From positions 129,918,200 to 129,982,199 of the forward strand of contig CM045770.1 in assembly GCA_025200525.1 (NCBI GenBank): a stretch of DNA of 64,000 bases, given 5' to 3'. The notes beneath the pieces are model-generated. The model was not told where the DNA came from. It was given only the letters and a program-made list of their open reading frames with translations, and did not search any database. This DNA is from Camellia lanceoleosa (taxonomy: Eukaryota > Streptophyta > Magnoliopsida > Ericales > Theaceae). Positions within the stretch are counted from its first letter, which is position 1, and each line of letters begins with the position of its first letter. This document shows, piece after piece, positions 10,866 to 21,397 of this stretch. The position numbers and the translations under genes were made by a program.

Positions 10866-11753
10866 TTGGGTCTGCAACTGGTTTGGGTTCTGCTGTAGTG
10901 TGCTTCTGGTGTTTTCTGCTGGGGTAGCATGGAGGTGTTCTGCATCTGCTGTGGAGAGTGCAGTGCTGGGTAGTTCTGTTGGGTTGTTCTGCATCTGTGT
11001 AGGCTCTGCTGGAGTAGTTTGCTGGGGATGAAGTTGGTTATTTTGGGAAGGTTATCTAGCAATGAGGCTTTGCTCAAGACTTTTGACAGATCTTTGGAAT
11101 TCTCCAAATCAGCTGTTGAGTTACTATCAGGCCTGAAGTCAACTAGTACTAGGCCAAACAAAATTTTCTAGTTGTTTTGAGGTAGCCTTCCAAACTGCAG
11201 GTTGTGGCTTCCATCTTCAATTTCATTATGGACAGGGGAGTCTGTATTGCTGCATTGCTGTTGCTGAATTATACTGATTTTGCTCTGTCAGGTTGGGGTT
11301 TTGCTGGGTGCAATTCATTATGGACAGGGGAATCTGTGTATCATGCTGCTGTTGTATTCTGCCTTCAAGGTCTAGGTGTGGCTAGCCCATTGGTCTGTCT
11401 TACAGTGTTGATCTAATTTGGTGTGATGAACTATTGGTGAAAAATCTGTTTTGGTCTGTTCAGTTCATTAGTTTTTTTTTGCTGTTTGTTAGTGTGGGGT
11501 GCTTGGTCTGTTTTAGGTTTAGTAGTGTTTTTTTGGGGTGTGGTTGTTTTGGTGTTTGTGGTTGGTTTCTCACCAACTCGCGATGATGTGCTAGTATATG
11601 ATTGGGCGTTCTTTTTGATGCCAACCTAGTTGGGATTGATTAGGTTCGCTATGATACTTGTAGCACTCATCCTTCTCTATCTTTTATTGATGTAATAGTA
11701 TTTTGATTCATCAATAAATTTCTTTTTCTTTGTTGATAAAAAAAAAAAAAAAA
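10866..11753 (+). other. LINE 3' UTR and poly-A tail
   Basis: Strongly G/T-biased on the plus strand (many TGCTG, GGTTCTG and TTGGG phrases), quite unlike flanking AT-rich DNA. It ends in ATCAATAAATTTC and an A-run. Short open frames here (for example 10765-11031 and 11204-11416) are compositional artefacts. Confidence 0.8.
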
Positions 11754-12107
11754 CTTATGTATACATATATTTTGATCGGTGAACGTCATACTTGTTTTGG
11801 ATATGGCTTATTTTTTAATTTTTTTTATTTATTATAAAAAGTCGTATAAAAAAATAGAGAGATAATATGATTCAAATAAGTCAATAAGCTGCCCTATTTT
11901 TTGTTTTGTTTATCACAGTTGTTAGTTATTAAATTAGCAACTATAGGAGTTAACCTCCCCTACTCTTTGCAAAGTATCAAGTGTTTGACCCCTTAATTTA
12001 ACTTTCCCTAAAGAGAGTTGAACTTATAATCTCCCCCTACGAACTAAGCCATTAGGAAAGTCATAGTGGTTATCAACTTATGTATATAATATATATATAT
12101 ATATAGC
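11754..12107. other. noncoding stretch with MITE-like and reverse SINE-like pieces
   Basis: AT-rich DNA with AAAAAGTCGTATAAAAAAATAG-like wording, resembling the MITE family at 5358 and 34158. A short tRNA-like module on the minus strand at 12015-12051 has a perfect B box (GTTCAACTC) and an 11/12 A box (TGGCTTAGTTCG), but the boxes are unusually close (about 16 bp). An (AT)n run sits near 12086-12104. Confidence 0.4.
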
Positions 12108-12240
12108 CCCAAGGTTTTGGTCTAGTGGATGAGGACTAGGAACTGGGGGTTTGCTCCCTACAATGTCTTAGGTTTGACTCTCTTTACTAGCAAAATTCTT
12201 GGGGTCACACACTGTAGAGAATTAACTTGTTTCGAAACGT
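12108..12240 (+). repeat. SINE-like tRNA-derived module
   Basis: An A-box-like motif (TGGTCTAGTGGA) lies near 12118 and a B-box-like motif (GTTTGACTC) near 12173. Spacing and order match tRNA-derived SINEs, and each motif is one base off consensus. No tail or target duplication is visible. Confidence 0.4.
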
Positions 12241-12442
12241 TTGTTTGAACTATAAAGATGTAATTTGAAGTTTGCAAACTAGTCTAAGATACTTCACATA
12301 TCAGAAAAACAAAAAAAAATTATAAATAGATCACGGATTTTAAGTGTGATGTATTTTAGTAACTTATGACACTTCAAATAAACTTATGTATATATATGTG
12401 GTAGTAATAAGGTACTTTGTGGTAGTGATAAGACACTTGAGT

Positions 12443-12872
12443 AACGTGTAGTAACAAATTATACATACATATATATATGTATATATATTCAAATGATTTA
12501 GTCGGGTTCTAAGTGGGATAGTAATGGTAAAATTATGAAGCGAATATGATTTGTTTATTTTAAGAATTAAAATTGAATTACACTTTGAGTTGGTGTCTTG
12601 CCAACTGTGGGTGGGTGGTGATTTCTATTACTTTGTTTGTCTCTCGGTGCCATCTTAGTTAACGTGTAGTAACAAATTATACATACATATATATATATAT
12701 TCAAATGATTTAGTCGGGTTCTAAGTGGGATAGTAATGGTAAAATTATGAAGCGAATATGATTTGTTTATTTTAAGAATTAGAATTGAATTACACTTTGA
12801 ATTGGTGTCTTGCCAACTGTGGGTGGGTGGTGATTTCTATTACTTTGTTTGTCTCTCGGTGCCATCTTAGTT
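12443..12872 (+). repeat. recent ~215-bp tandem duplication
   Basis: Copy 1 is 12443-12660 (218 bp) and copy 2 is 12661-12872 (212 bp). They differ by a 6-bp indel in an (AT) run and two single-base changes. The unit contains the start of a LINE 3' UTR relic (GTCTTGCCAACTGTGGGTGG). Confidence 0.93.
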
Positions 12873-12966
12873 GGGCTCGGGCTTTCTTTTTATTGATAAT
12901 TGTCTATGTATTTGCTTGATCATTATCAATAAAATTTTTCTTTTGACTGTTTCAAAAAAAAAAAAA
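12555..12966 (+). mobile_element. LINE 3' UTR relic with poly-A
   Basis: The G/T-rich text ends in ATTATCAATAAAATTTTTC and GACTGTTTC followed by 13 A (12954-12966). This is the same tail type as the LINE ending at 22584 (GGCTGTTTC plus A-run). No ORF remains. Part of it is doubled by the tandem duplication at 12443-12872. Confidence 0.65.
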
Positions 12967-12984
12967 TATATATATATATATGAT

Positions 12985-13400
12985 TTTTTTTTATCAGCAA
13001 AAGAAGATTTTATTGATGAAAATTAGTATATATATACACTATTAAAAAGGGAAACATGCAAGTGTTCATAGCTACACTTACTAATACTAAATACGTTCGC
13101 GCCAAAAAAAAAAAAAAAAAAACTAGTACAATCATGTCCGAGCACACGGCAAACAATTGGTAAGACACCAATCTAACACCAAATGAATAGCAAACTGAAA
13201 AACAGAATCCTTTAACCACACCAGTACAGCACACCCACTGGATTCGTCACACTAGCCGATAGATGAGTGATGGTAGAGAAGAAGCCTATTCAACCGACTG
13301 AAGACCACACTCCTCCGAACAGAACACATCTCTCATCCTACCAGTCCAACCCCATTACCCCCCCTGCTCCAAACAGAGAAATCTCCCATTGGAATGCCTT
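12985..13400 (-). mobile_element. LINE 3' UTR relic, minus strand
   Basis: Read on the minus strand, it is T/G-rich and ends CATCAATAAAATC...TTGCTGATAAAAAAAA, matching the LINE tails elsewhere in the window. It lies tail-to-tail with the plus-strand relic ending at 12966, separated only by an (AT)n run. The minus-strand open frame at 13010-13234 lies inside it and includes a poly-Phe run from an oligo-T tract, so I do not regard it as a gene. Confidence 0.6.
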
Positions 13401-14484
13401 ATAAGTAGTTTTATTTTTCCTGCCTTTAGTTTATAGCCTCACTTCCTTAACTCACTGTAAGTTCTCCAAGGCTTCAAGATATGTTTGTACATATTGATAT
13501 ACACATCCATAATCGAATTAAATTAACACCTGCATTTATTTAAGCAACAATTTTACATAACAATAATGTTAAGAATATCAATTTAAATTAATACATTTTC
13601 CTCTAATTTAATTATTATTTCTTTCATTAAACTGCATGTTAGTTTGTTACATTATAATTTAATATCATATAAGATGATATATATATATATATATATAAGT
13701 GTACTTTTTGTCTTTTTACGAAAAGATGTGCAGAAAAGTAGAGAAGTGATGTGATAGAAAAAAGATAAAAAAATAAAAAGATGAATTATTTGAAATATGC
13801 CAAACTTGGCCTTATTACTTAAGTTGCACTTTTATAAGATGATGGGCTAAAACTACCTTGCATATTTGACAGTATATATCTTAAGTCATTCTCAAGCTAA
13901 CCTATACTTATTCTTAAAGTACATCCATAAACAAAACAAAAATTCCAAACTGGCCAACAGAACTTGAATATTATTTAAAATAAATTTTTTTTTTCATATT
14001 TAAATAAAAACTATAATTAATTTAAAATTTGGGTGCCTTTTAAACCTATTTAAAGCTAGTAGTTCAAAAATTATAACTAACTTTTACATAACTACTGATA
14101 CATATTTATTCTTATAAAATTTCTTATAAAGAGTAAAGTTAAGCAAAAGTCTATTGTATAATATAATTTATAGATAAATTGGCTTGAAACACTCTTCTTA
14201 AACCTGACCTATGTTATAATTGGGCCTAAAAAGTTTACCTAACCCAACCCTATGGGCTTAAAATCACAAGCCCCATAAATCATAGGGGTTGGCTTAGGCA
14301 AACTTATCACCTGTCAGACTCATATCCATCCCTAATATATACATGTATCTATCCCTAATATGTACACATAGGTGTTCACAAAGAATCAACTAAAACAATC
14401 ACATATATTTATTTAAGATGCATTTTAAGTAGCATAGGGCAAAATTATTATTCTGTATTACATATGTCGAAATATATTTTTTTA
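13401..14484. other. noncoding stretch with a MITE relic
   Basis: AT-rich. At 13690-13820 the sequence CTTTTTACGAAAAGATGTGC is close to TTTTTTACGAAAATATGTGC at 34240, and the end (complement CCAAGTTTGGCATATTTCAAA) matches the MITE end at 5358. The rest, including a stretch of TGGGCTTA-type text at 14215-14300, has no coding signal. Confidence 0.5.
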
Positions 14485-14638
14485 AATAATTTTAGATAAA
14501 TTATACTAACCTTCTTTGAAGTTTATGAAAATTACAAAAATTTCCCACTACGTTTTTGAAGATAGCGTTGATTTTTTTGATGCTTTTACAATTTTGTCCC
14601 TCGTTTGTCTAGGGATATTTCTAAATGGGTGGTGATTT

Positions 14639-14764
14639 AGACCCCCTTTTTTAGAACCCCTTTTGACCCCCTCTCTTCTCTCATTGGTCCCCCTTTCCTG
14701 CACATCCAATCACCCACTGACACATGGCAAAGGGGGGTGAGGGGGTGCCCCCAAAAGGGGGTCT
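14639..14764. repeat. C/G-rich palindromic insert (MITE-like)
   Basis: The ends AGACCCCCTTTT and, on the other strand, AGACCCCCTTTTGGGGG form an inverted pair around a 126-bp GC-rich insert in otherwise AT-rich DNA. No target duplication was recognised. Confidence 0.45.
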
Positions 14765-15600
14765 CAAGTATTATCCTTTCTAAATATTGTGATATGATAT
14801 TTTTTTCTTTTTAACACTAATCAAGGTTTCAAATTTCATCTTTTAGGACTAATGAATTTGTTCTTTCTATAATCACTCACTTTTGTTTTTCTTATATTTT
14901 GTTTAATTTATTTTCAACAATCATTAACAATTATTATTATTATTATTATCATATTTTATTTTATTTTTTCAAGTTTTAAATCTGCTACATAAATTCAAGT
15001 ATAACCTAGCTTTTAATGATTAAAAATTTCTATTACTGCACTTGTGTTAATTATTATTATTTTTTTTCAAATTCAAATTATATAGCTCGCCCCTCTAGCA
15101 TTTTTTTTTTTTTTTTTTTAAAAGGTGGTCATCTCTCTATATCCCTACATTATAATTTATACATTAACTTATTATAATATTTGTTGAAAAAATAGAGAGA
15201 TTTAAAAGTTTCACAACATTTGTGTATTTTTTAGGTGATTAGGTCCAACGAAATAACAATCACTTAGAACTTCTCAATTAAAAATTTTGTTTTATTACTA
15301 CTCATAAATGCTTTTCATATATAAAAGAAAAAACATGCCTTTTAATTAAATGTGGATATAAGAAAATATATATATTTATATGTTTCAATATTATTTTTAC
15401 TTTTATGTTGGTAAAATTAAAGATTTTGTCTAAGGTATTACAGTCCTCTTATTTGACTAATTTATTGTTTATTCACAATATTCTTGTTGATACAACCAAT
15501 CAAATCACGTATCCCTTTTCTTTTAATATAAAGTTTATTATCATTCACTTATAATATTTTTGTGGATGCATTATATATAGGGTTTGTCCTTTAAATATAG

Positions 15601-15690
15601 TTTTGCTCAGCAAAAAGGAATTTTATTAATAAAAATCAAAGGACAAGACATTAGATAATATATACAAAAGATATTTATATCTACATAAAT
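15601..15690 (-). mobile_element. LINE 3'-tail fragment, minus strand
   Basis: On the minus strand the text TTTATTAATAAAATTCC...TTGCTGAGCAAAA matches the 3' ends of the LINEs in this window. Only about 90 bp are recognisable. Confidence 0.45.
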
Positions 15691-15927
15691 TTATACAAGG
15701 GCAAAGTGGGCATTATGAAAAAATTATATACTTATCTCATCAACTCCTTTCATTGTCATTGACAAAAAAAAAAAAAAAAAAAGAAAAAAAAAACCCGGCA
15801 TAGGAGAGAATTTGAAACAATGTCCCAAAGCAGTAGGGAGGTAAGTGTAATTTTAGAAATTTAAGAGGAAGTTTTTATAACTGTTATAAATTTCAGAGGA
15901 AGTTAGTATAATTTATCGAATAATTTT

Positions 15928-16300
15928 ACATATGGGTATCTGTAAATATACATATAAATAATTTAACTAATTTTGCTAAAATATTGTTTTAAAAAGCTTT
16001 TCTTCTATTTGGTACATGCACGAGTCAACTGGTAGTGCTTCAATATTGTTGCAGATTTGATGCTTATTCAAGAAATGCGTTAATCTGAGATTTTGGATAG
16101 CCCTAATTGACTAATGATTTCAAGTAGTCAATTCTCCACTTCCTCCCTTGTTCTGCTTTGTTATGTCTTGTTTCTTTTTCTTCACTTCAATTCTCAGTTG
16201 ATGCTTCAATTTTTCTTCACTTCAATTCATAGCTTGGTCCAAGGTGTATGCAATTTTTCTTGAATGTTATTTTGATTTTGCCTACTTGTTGAAAGTGTTT
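15928..16300. other. noncoding stretch
   Basis: AT-rich intergenic or intronic sequence leading to the exon-like block at 16317. No motif beyond TTTCTTCACTTCAATTC, which occurs twice near 16170-16230. Confidence 0.4.
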
Positions 16301-16316
16301 TTTGCATTTTTTTCAG

Positions 16317-16408
16317 ACCATGCAATATGTTTTGTGCACAAGCTTGGAAAAGAGCCCAAGAAAAACCCAATCGTTGGAAAAGAACCCACAGAAAAACTCA
16401 AAAGATGG
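16317..16408 (+). other. possible exon, unknown protein
   Basis: A polypyrimidine tract with a TTTTTTTCAG acceptor precedes it, and a good donor (GATG/GTAAGC) follows. The frame between is open and Lys/Ser-rich (SLEKSPRKTQSLEKNPQKNSKDG). I do not recognise the protein. It could be an exon of the same interrupted locus as the myosin piece downstream, but nothing in the sequence proves it. Confidence 0.3.
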
Positions 16409-16738
16409 TAAGCATTATATTAATGTCATCTATTTTGCTACATACTCAAAAAAATATTATCCAGAACTAAAACATGTGAACAAAGATTCATTTTATGGCT
16501 CAACAACACTTTAACTTTAAATTTACACCCTACATTCCACCTTTTGGGTAAAATTATAGTTCAAATTTGTTGGTAACTAAAATTATTCATATTTTGATGG
16601 ATATTGAGCAAAATAATGAGAAAAAAAAAAAAAAATACAAGTTACTTTTACCAATTCAAAACATATTATCAATTCATCTATTTGCAAAATATTTTTTTAC
16701 ATCTATCCTGTTTCTAAACAGTCTTTCTCCTTTGCTAC

Positions 16739-16800
16739 AGATTGATGAAGCTGCAGACCGATTTAGCTTCATTGATGAAGCTGCATCTTGGATTGACTGA
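16739..16800 (+). other. possible short exon with internal repeat
   Basis: A TTGCTACAG acceptor precedes a short open stretch that repeats ATTGATGAAGCTGCA twice (IDEAA...IDEAA) and ends at TGA 16798-16800. The family is not recognised. Confidence 0.25.
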
Positions 16801-17095
16801 TCAGCTGATGATGTTTATACAATTATTGTATCATATTTTCCTCACGGTGAGAATTTTTTATGTTTAATAAATTTGGTGGAAGATCCATAGAATTGTTCAC
16901 AGTTAAGAATGACAATTTGTGGTTGTGATTTTGTTTTGTAAATAATTTGAAAATCCTTTGAAAGAAGCTACTATTATTTGATAGTCGTAGCCTTGTAGGT
17001 GAGGATGAGTGATGGTGTGTACATTACAATGGCAGCCAATAAGTTCCATTTGATCAAAGCCTTATTTCCCAACTTCAATAGGCAATTAGCTATTG

Positions 17096-17515
17096 GGTTA
17101 ATTGCACTTTACTCCCTTGTGGTTTGGTGATTTGAAAATACACAAGCCCCTTTTGGTTTGGAAATCTGCGCATATCTAACCCTACCTTCATGCCACCATC
17201 ATTACAGTAAACATTTTCTCTATCCTCCCATTTTCTTCTATATTTCCCTCTCTCCTCTACAGTACCCACTTCATTACTACATATACACCCAGTGACCAAG
17301 GCCTTCACTACCTCTTCTACACCCTTCATTATTACAAATACCCCTTTTATTACTACCTGTATATATATATATCTACTAGAAGTTGTGCATGCCCATATGG
17401 ATATGCTTGAATTGGCAGTTTCAGATTTGTGATTGAATCTAACAGTTACAATTGCCCTTGCATTTATATAAGGGCGTTTTTGAAAAATAAAAATTGATTT
17501 TTTTGTCAACACTAA
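17096..17515. repeat. dispersed repeat-like stretch (one TIR-like end)
   Basis: It starts with GGGTTAATTGCACTTTACTCCC, wording seen at the ends of many plant terminal-inverted-repeat elements, followed by simple C/T-rich text. The matching inverted end was not found, so element class and borders stay open. The 140-codon minus-strand frame has no recognised domain. Confidence 0.3.
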
Positions 17516-17778
17516 TGCAAACCTTTATTTCATATAATAGAATTATCATACAGAGTCACTAGAACTTCATATATATGTAACACTCCATCTCCTTCGCATG
17601 AGAACTTCACCTAGATAGTGTATATGTGATATATAGGTACTTAGGACCCCCCATTCACCCAGCCCCCTTCTGCATAATTGTGTTAGATGTGTCTTTTCAA
17701 CTAAACTTCTTTAATTAGCTCATTGCTGAGGTCTTGAAAGCATATAACTCAATGATTTTTTTCTTGTGCTGATTACAG

Positions 17779-17960
17779 GACAGCTTGCTCGGGAAGTTTA
17801 CGAGAACATTAGGAGAGAAGCTTCTTGTCTGAGAATTCAGAGAGATTTTCGTATGCATCTTGCTAGGAAAGCTTATAAAGAATTGTGCTCCTCTGCTGTT
17901 TCTATTCAGGCTGGCATGCGTGGAATGGTTGCACGTGATGAGCATCGCTTCAGAAGGCAG
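17779..17960 (+). pseudogene. class XI myosin exon fragment (IQ motifs)
   Basis: After a good acceptor (GATTACAG, ending 17778) the frame reads GQLAREVYENIRREA, LRIQRDFRMHLARKAY, then SAVSIQAGMRGMVARDE and FRRQ. These are tandem IQ motifs from the neck of plant class XI myosins, where calmodulin-like light chains bind and organelle transport motors are stiffened. Similarity stops at 17960 without a GT donor; the following codons (IAFYGKL) are not myosin. No motor, coiled-coil or globular-tail exon lies nearby, so this is a gene fragment or remnant. Confidence in the family is good; its status as dead is inferred. Confidence 0.72.
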
Positions 17961-18224
17961 ATTGCTTTTTATGGAAAGCTTTCATTGTTGTATTCTCTTA
18001 GACTACTTGACTACATGAATTGTGCATTTGGATGTATTAGTAGGAACTCCAATGATTTCTTTTTACACTAGCTTCTGTACAATTGAGTTCTTTAGAATTA
18101 CCATATTATAAGCATTTATAATAATGTTTTTCTTTTGCAGAACAGTTTGAAAACTATCTTAGAATCTTTGAATACTTCTTGATGGGTTTAAAATTAGCAC
18201 AATTTACAAAAAAAAAAAATATAT

Positions 18225-18549
18225 ATGAAAAAGGATATCACGATGTTTTTCAAAATGCCACTTAAACCCTAAATTTAACGGTCATATGTTTTTAAAAAGA
18301 TATGATGGCTTTTTAAAAACGTCGCTAAATATCACAGTGATGTCATAGTACTGTTATTGAGGACATTTGGCGGCGTTTTTACAAACGCCGCCTATACTAA
18401 TATCACGACGTTTTTAAAACGTCACCAAGCTATAGCGACGGCAGCGTCCTCGACGTTTGGTGCTAAGCATCGTGAAGGGAATTTGCGGCGGTTTTGACCC
18501 TTATAGCGACGTTTTTTAAACTCCACTAAAAGTCTATTTTCCAGCAGTG
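18225..18549 (+). mobile_element. CACTA transposon end
   Basis: Alternating copies of ACGTTTTT/AAAACGTC-type repeats (for example 18310-18330, 18376-18425, 18505-18515) form a typical subterminal region. It terminates in CTATTTTCCAGCAGTG (18534-18549), whose complement starts CACTGCTGGAAAA, a CACTA-type terminus. The partner end and a transposase are not found nearby. Confidence 0.65.
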
Positions 18550-19593
18550 TGTTAGAGTATATCAGTAAATTAGAAAATTCCTCTATTTGCCTATAATTAA
18601 AAAAAATAAAAATCATACATGACATGAGAGTCACATGGGCAATCATTTTTGTAGTTGGAAGTGGATTTAATTTTGAGAATAGTTTGTGCAAATATTTAAG
18701 GCCTTCTTTGTTTGTTTAGCGGATATAAGGGGTATATATAGAGTGTGAAGGACATTATATGAGGTGGGTTTCATAATTTTTTATTTTATTTTATTATTAT
18801 TTTTTTTTTGTCTTTTTATATCTTTCGTTTGGTTAGTCTAGACGTAGACAATCCATATATCATCTCCCTCAAAAGAGGGGAATATGTAAAACTAGTCCAA
18901 TGGTATTATATATCCCTCACTATCGATATAGATTTAGCTTTCATCCAACGATCAAAAATAATTATTCTCTTTTTATTCTATGCTATATCATATGTAAAAA
19001 TAATCTCATAATACATATATATAATTAATCTCATATCTTAAATATATTATATTCCTAAGTATTACACATTATCCTCAAACTTTTACATATAATCTGGACT
19101 ATGAAACAAGATCTTACAATAATCAGAACATTTGGCTTGGTGATTGTGTAATATCATTTGTGGTGTGAGGTCTCAATTTCTATTAAGAGGATTTTAATAC
19201 CTTTTGTGATGGTGTTTATTTCACCGCATTATGGGGGTTGCATGTAAGTAGTAGCAGAGTGATTGTTGGGCTTGAACTTAGTAATTTGTTGTTATACACA
19301 CGTTGTTGACTTTTTTATGGACTAATAGTGTTTGATGATGTAATATTTCTCATACTTATAATTACTTTTCATCATTGAAAACACAAAACTTAGAATAACT
19401 AAGTAATAATCTTGAGTACTTGATACACTTGAGTCATATTTTTATTTTTTTTTAGAGCAGCAATGAAGATAAATTATATTAGATCATGAAAAAAGGTACA
19501 CAAAGCTTGGAAAGAAATTGCATCATTGTCAAAGCAAAGCATCCCCACTAGGTTGGCATACTAACAGGTAAAAGGAAAACAAGGCGGTTTTCA
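18550..19593. other. noncoding stretch upstream of DUF247 remnant
   Basis: AT-rich DNA; the short frame 18808-19011 has no recognisable features. It probably contains the former promoter and 5' UTR of the DUF247 gene, but no clear TATA box or start signal can be singled out. Confidence 0.5.
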
Positions 19594-20077
19594 ATGGAGG
19601 AGGTCTTTAATAATAATAATAATAGTACAACGAAGACCAGTAATAGAGAGGTGAATGTGGAAATCATGGTAATCGATGATGGAGAAGAGCCAAGTAAAAG
19701 TGAAAGTGAAAGTGAAACGATCAACAAGGTAGAAGAGTTGTCCACACCTCGAATACCTAGAGTTCCACCGTTGATGAGAAACCATGAAAATAACAAGGGA
19801 ATGTTTGATCCAAAGGTGGTTTCTATAGGTCCATACCACCATGGCAAAGAGGATCTCCAGCTTGTAGAGAACGTCAAGCCTATGGTAGCAACACTATTTC
19901 TAGTTCAAATGATATATTTTACTTGATTGAGACTCAACTCCCACTTCAAGTTCTTGAGTTGATAATGAGCTTAAAATTCAAAGAAGATAAAGGGATGAAA
20001 TCCATCAATGTGTACTTGAATAGTGTGGTTTCTTCAGACACTAGACATATTTTGGGTTTGGTGCTAGATGGTCAGCG
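19594..20077 (+). pseudogene. DUF247 (UPF0481) protein, N-terminal part
   Basis: Starts at ATG 19594 with an acidic, low-complexity leader and then the DUF247 hallmark IPRVPPLMR...FDPKVVSIGPYHHGKEDLQ. After KPMVA about 100 residues of the family are missing and the frame shifts; it resumes as SSSNDIFYLIETQLPLQVLEL, the conserved LLENQ(I/L)P region. Homology ends at about 20077, where LINE sequence begins. DUF247 proteins are plant-specific, membrane-anchored proteins of largely unknown function (some are linked to self-incompatibility in grasses). The 3' half lies beyond the LINE at 22585-23413, so the gene was disrupted by insertion and also carries a deletion. Confidence 0.85.
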
Positions 20078-20083
20078 TGGATT

Positions 20084-21397
20084 ATGGAGTGTGTTACCAC
20101 TGCTCGTGTTTCTGTCCTCGTCAATGGGTCTCCCACTAATGAGTTTTGTCCGCAGAGGGGTCTTAGGCAAGGAGATCCATTGTTTCCTTTCTTGTTTAAT
20201 TTGGTGGCTGAAGGCTTGAATGTGCTACTAAACAGGGCACTCCAGTTAGGCATTATCAAAGGGGTGAAAATAGGGGTTCGGGATGTGGTGGTATCTCATT
20301 TGCAATTTGCTGATGACTCCTTATTATTGTGTGAAGCTGAAGTGGAGGCGGTCATTAACCTAAAGAGGATACTAAGGTGTTTTGAGGTTATATCTGGGTT
20401 AAGAATTAATTATCATAAAAGTTAGGTTTGTGGAGTGGGTGTTGATGATGGTGTGTTGGGCAGATTAGCGGATATTCTAAACTGTAAGACTAAGAAGCTG
20501 CCTGTGAAGTATTTAGGGCTGCCCTTAGGGGCTAATCCCAGTAGTAAAGCAACCTGGAAACTAGTGGTGGAGAAAGTGAGAAGTAGACTTGCTAGTTGGA
20601 AGAGGAAGACTCTATCTCATGCTGGTAGGCTCACTTTAATTAAATCTGCGCTTGCATATTTGCCAGTGTACTATATGTCCTTGTTCAAAGTGCCGGAAGG
20701 GGTAGCTAGAATTTTGGAGAGACTGCAAGCCTCATTTCTCTGGGGTGGTACAGAAGTTAGAAGAAAGGTGCATTTGGTCAAATGGGAGGAGCTAACTAAA
20801 AGCTTGGAGCAAGGGGGTGTGGGGCTGAGAAGAGTGAGGATGGTAAATTCTTGTCTCCTAATCAAGTGGTGGTGGAGATTTGGGATTGAAAAGGAAGCTT
20901 TGTGGAGAAGGGTTGTTTGCAGTAAGTATAAAGTGGACTCCAGGGATTGGACTCCTCCCACTTCCACCACTAATAGAATGTATAGTGTTTGGAAAGGTAT
21001 AGTTACCATTGCAGGGGTTAGCAACACTCTCTTGGAGTTCTACATGAATAACTTTCAGCTTAAGATTGGAGATGAGAATAATATTAGATTATGGACGGAC
21101 ATATGGTGGAATAGGACAAGTCTTAGAGAGGAATTCCCGGGTCTATATGGGTTGGTGGTGAATAAAGAAGAGTCACTTAGATCAATGCATGACCAAAAGG
21201 TTGCTGAAGGTAATTGGGTATGTCAGTTTAGAAGGAGGCTGTATGAGTGGGAGGTTAGTGAGGTTTTAAGACTCAGAAACTTCCTGGCAGTAGCTTCTGC
21301 TCCTGCCCCAGGTCAATTAGATTGTCCAGTGTGGAATGCAACATCTTCTGGGGTTTTTCATGCGCTTTCTGCTTACAGGTGTCTTTGGCTTGACTAG
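20084..21397 (+). pseudogene. LINE RT fragment (palm to connector)
   Basis: The frame carries ARVSVLVNGSPT, GLRQGDPLFPFLF and FADDS at 20306-20320, then LKYLGLPLG-type and SWKRKTLSHAGRLTLI connector motifs. A TAG at 20423-20425 interrupts HKS-stop-VCGVG where relatives have Lys. The frame resumes directly and runs to 21397, where a frameshift near 21380 moves the zf-RVT part into another frame. Confidence 0.87.

Larger units (their letters stand above)
7383..11753 (+). mobile_element. L1-type LINE, 5'-truncated
   Basis: The element contains the C-terminal two-thirds of an AP endonuclease, a complete RT, a zf-RVT zinc region, a G/T-rich 3' UTR and a 16-A tail (11739-11753). ORF1 and the first ~75 residues of the endonuclease are missing, which is the usual result of incomplete reverse transcription. 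The 3' UTR ends with ATCAATAAATTTC and TTGATAAAA, a tail type shared by other LINEs in this window. No unambiguous target duplication was found. Confidence 0.9.
14485..15927. mobile_element. non-autonomous Mutator-like TIR element with 9-bp TSD
   Basis: The left end begins GATAAATTATACTAAC (14495-14510) and the complement of the right end (15902-15917) is identical over those 16 bases, with imperfect matching continuing for about 30 more. AATAATTTT occurs immediately outside both ends (14485-14493 and 15919-15927), a perfect 9-bp target duplication as made by Mutator-like elements. The roughly 1.4-kb interior has no transposase. It contains a palindromic CCCCCTTTT element and a LINE tail, so it has been a target itself. 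Confidence 0.75.

Noticed and set aside
11755..11790. Target-site duplication for the first LINE
   Set aside because: Sequences near 7370 and 11755 are both AT-rich and similar only by composition; no exact match of useful length.
12015..12051. tRNA gene on the minus strand
   Set aside because: A and B boxes are present but too close, and no acceptor stem or cloverleaf can be drawn.
13010..13234. Minus-strand frame with poly-Phe
   Set aside because: Includes an oligo-T tract inside a LINE 3' UTR relic.
17090..17512. 140-codon minus-strand frame
   Set aside because: No recognisable domain and overlaps a repeat-like stretch with simple sequence.
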